This document shows positions 63,001 through 64,000 of a stretch of DNA of 64,000 nt, piece by piece (within the stretch, counting starts at the first letter, position 1; every line of letters starts with the position of its first letter). The notes below the pieces were generated by a model that saw nothing but the letters and a program-made list of their open reading frames with translations, was not told where the DNA came from and searched no databases. The DNA is from Cryomorpha sp963741985 (lineage in GTDB: Bacteria; Bacteroidota; Bacteroidia; Flavobacteriales_D; Cryomorphaceae), in the NCBI GenBank assembly GCA_963741985.1, contig CAVUKD010000002.1, forward strand, positions 806,001-870,000, read 5' to 3'. The position numbers and the translations under genes were made by a program.

Positions 63001-64000
63001 TTACAGAAGATAAAGATCCAAATGCCAGCTCACCATGTTATATTCTTCCCGATGGTTCTATCGACCCTTTCGTTTTCAACGACGAGAAAGGTGTTGATGA
63101 TGATCAGCTATTTGAGAAGGTTGTGAGTGGTACTTTTGCTCCGGCTCGACTGGTAGCAGGATACGATTGCGGTCCCACTCCACTTAGTGCTGATGCGGCA
63201 GCGTCAATCAAAAATGAATCCCGAGATTTGAGTAATCTTACTTCTGTCGATCTCTATATCACTCAAAATAAAGATCGTTGGAGTAGATGTCCTGTATATG
63301 AAATGCAGCCCGAACCCGCCTTTGCACAGCTTAATAAGAAGAAAATGGAGCTGCGCGGTGCACTTTCAGTGGATAAAAACGGAAGAAATCAATTGGATCC
63401 TCAATCGAACTATGATGAGTGTACCAATTTCGGACAACAGGTTCTAACTCAGGCTCAAATCGATGACATGAGTTCGACTGAATTGAGTGATTTTCTTGCT
63501 TTAGTAAAAGCAGAGTATCCTTCCATTACTTCGGCAGATCAGTTGGCTGGTCTCTCCTTTGGAATGGGCTGGTTCCCAGGCTACGCCATTTCACCTGAAA
63601 CCGGAGAACGCTTAAATGTTGGTTTTGGAGAGAACTCATACTTCGCTGGTGACAATGGACGTGATATGCTCTGGAATCCATCTTCTCGTGTGGCCACTCA
63701 ATTGGGTACCCAGTTGGTCTTTGGTGGCGAGCACTACATCTATACTTTCCGTGATAGACTGCGTGAAAACACCATAGACGGCAGTGATACACGTGAAGGA
63801 GCGCCGATGTACGATGCCGGACAAACGGTATATACGAGTATGAATTCAGGTTCGAATATTGCCATTAAACGTTCATACCGTTCCATTGCGTGGGTTGGTT
63901 TCCCTCTTACTGCTCAAGGATTTCAATTCCTTTCACCCGAAGATGGTCTTGTACCCGGCGATGTGAAGATTACGGCTCATGTAGCCCAACCCTATCAGCC
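60087..64000 (+). CDS. very large secreted protein, partial at right edge
   Basis: The frame is open for 1304 codons and continues beyond the window. It starts with a signal peptide (YSVLIAALLTVSVNYAHA). The next part contains NNVRTSAETGGNTWYDRGNG, HAIFAGALWMGGEDPAGNLK and FRQIGNDFWPGPLTDDGA, typical of a group of large Bacteroidota secreted proteins found next to TonB receptors and usually ending in a type IX sorting domain. Near the edge, WVGFPLTAQGFQFLSPEDG and DVKITAHVAQPYQP suggest the protein is close to its end. No enzymatic motif is visible. It is probably co-transcribed with the receptor. Confidence 0.85.
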   Translation, partial: MKVFNYSVLIAALLTVSVNYAHAREYLGPKSNTGNKGVKAKAAGCSPAQTLTEFYVNNVRTSAETGGNTWYDRGNGQPYYEVPAGEGNHAIFAGALWMGGEDPAGNLKLAGIRFRQIGNDFWPGPLTDDGAASIEPATCIKWDKFFTVNRQMVETHRYYYTLLSQGIDPSTDPLFVDGYQIPLEILNWPAHGETILGQSYLLAPFADLRNSETGEILTEPGVYEPELGDYPLYDLDQEIDCRTRLVTDPVPLFGDFTQYWIFNDKGNVHTESQGEPIGMEIQAQMFGFTTNDEINNMTFCNYVLINRGSLTLKNTYFAQWVDTDLGKPDDDYIGCDVMRGLGYSYNGDNNDESSPSGPGYGIQPPAIGVDFFEGPYQDPDGINNEYGIGDGQALNGLGYHNLADSTSALGVDSIIDNERFGMRRFLFHNNEPGPTGDPSIDIDYYNMMRGIWKNGVPMRFGGTGYNPACQSCAQADFMFPGDTDPLFWGTRGIDPGYAASGGWTEENEGNAPGDRRFVQSAGPFTLDPGEFNNITVGVVYARAQAGGPFASVVALRSADDKAQALFENCFRLLDGPDAPDLTAQELDKEIILYLRNTSPLSNNQGEGYTELDPTIPPFDEDTSGVKTPNDQFYRFQGYQVYQLQNSGVSVSEIEDPDKARLIYQCDVRDFDNNGQPIGQIINYEFEQDIGLPVPTEKVNGANEGIGHSVRIVKDEFASGDTRLINFKKYYYIAIAYGYNNYQNYDPRPNVLTGQAFPYLRGRSGASGDIQPITVIPHIPAPEQNGTVFTTEYGDGVPITRVEGAGNGGNDLELNKESVDNIMDEPPYKADNLTYLPGKGPIAVKVVDPLNVKPATFDLKFYNSLDPNGGYTGDFNNARWYMVDLNNPTDTIFSENTIRIANEQIVPEYGISVSIGQYEYDVVNRNSPPISRAYYPSLLGNDIQFTSGADGWLTGVSDQEGNSFFNWIRSGIITEDKDPNASSPCYILPDGSIDPFVFNDEKGVDDDQLFEKVVSGTFAPARLVAGYDCGPTPLSADAAASIKNESRDLSNLTSVDLYITQNKDRWSRCPVYEMQPEPAFAQLNKKKMELRGALSVDKNGRNQLDPQSNYDECTNFGQQVLTQAQIDDMSSTELSDFLALVKAEYPSITSADQLAGLSFGMGWFPGYAISPETGERLNVGFGENSYFAGDNGRDMLWNPSSRVATQLGTQLVFGGEHYIYTFRDRLRENTIDGSDTREGAPMYDAGQTVYTSMNSGSNIAIKRSYRSIAWVGFPLTAQGFQFLSPEDGLVPGDVKITAHVAQPYQ

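Overview
The window comes from a member of the Bacteroidota, most likely a marine or freshwater flavobacterium-type lineage. The evidence is a complete porP-gldK-gldL-gldM-gldN type IX secretion/gliding cluster, several secreted proteins with type IX sorting domains, a GldA-type ABC ATPase, TonB receptors with carboxypeptidase-regulatory-like N-termini, a bacterial geranylgeranylglyceryl phosphate synthase, and TAnnTTTG-type promoters. GC content is moderate. I see no prophage, transposase or CRISPR array.

Layout. 1-1.6 kb: the 5' part of a leftward beta-propeller (SBBP) secreted protein whose start runs through an 11-G tract. 1.9-11.6 kb: topA, a frameshifted arginase-fold gene and the porP-gldKLMN operon. 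11.6-18.2 kb: an ABC-F ATPase, polysaccharide deacetylase and glycosyltransferase operon, then mqo and a small secreted protein. 18.2-22.7 kb: a tRNA relic, initiator tRNA, era-der and metK. 22.8-26.1 kb: gldA, a hydrolase fused to an NTF2-like domain, and an AraC regulator. 26.5-31.9 kb: rsgA-dtd-mazG, a type IX cargo protein and a malic enzyme. 32.2-33.5 kb: a winged-helix Fic gene flanked on both sides by matching four-site TGAGCT arrays.

33.6-44.2 kb is the most unusual part. It is a leftward cluster of repeatedly duplicated modules, each built from a coiled-coil fibre-like protein, a Cys-rich lipoprotein and a type IX cargo protein. It is inserted downstream of atpDC and contains a second, decayed atpC with its terminator, 11-G tracts, a 49-bp tandem duplication that breaks a cargo gene, and a palindrome at the end of a truncated lipoprotein. 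I read it as a surface-protein diversification locus that arose by duplicating the atpC 3' flank. Its function is not known from sequence.

44.2-64 kb: atpDC, ribF, an LRR protein, and a thiamine-uptake group (thiamine-binding protein, PnuT-like transporter, NadR-like kinase, TPP riboswitch, TonB receptor, ThiE homologue). Then a phosphopantetheinyl transferase-GGGP synthase operon, ahcY, a degenerate Rieske-like lipoprotein, and a large TonB receptor paired with a very large secreted protein that runs off the right edge.

The genes connect through the envelope. The type IX machine encoded at 5.7-11.6 kb would export cargo such as the proteins at 28.4, 39.3 and possibly 1 and 60 kb. TonB receptors import thiamine and an unknown ligand.
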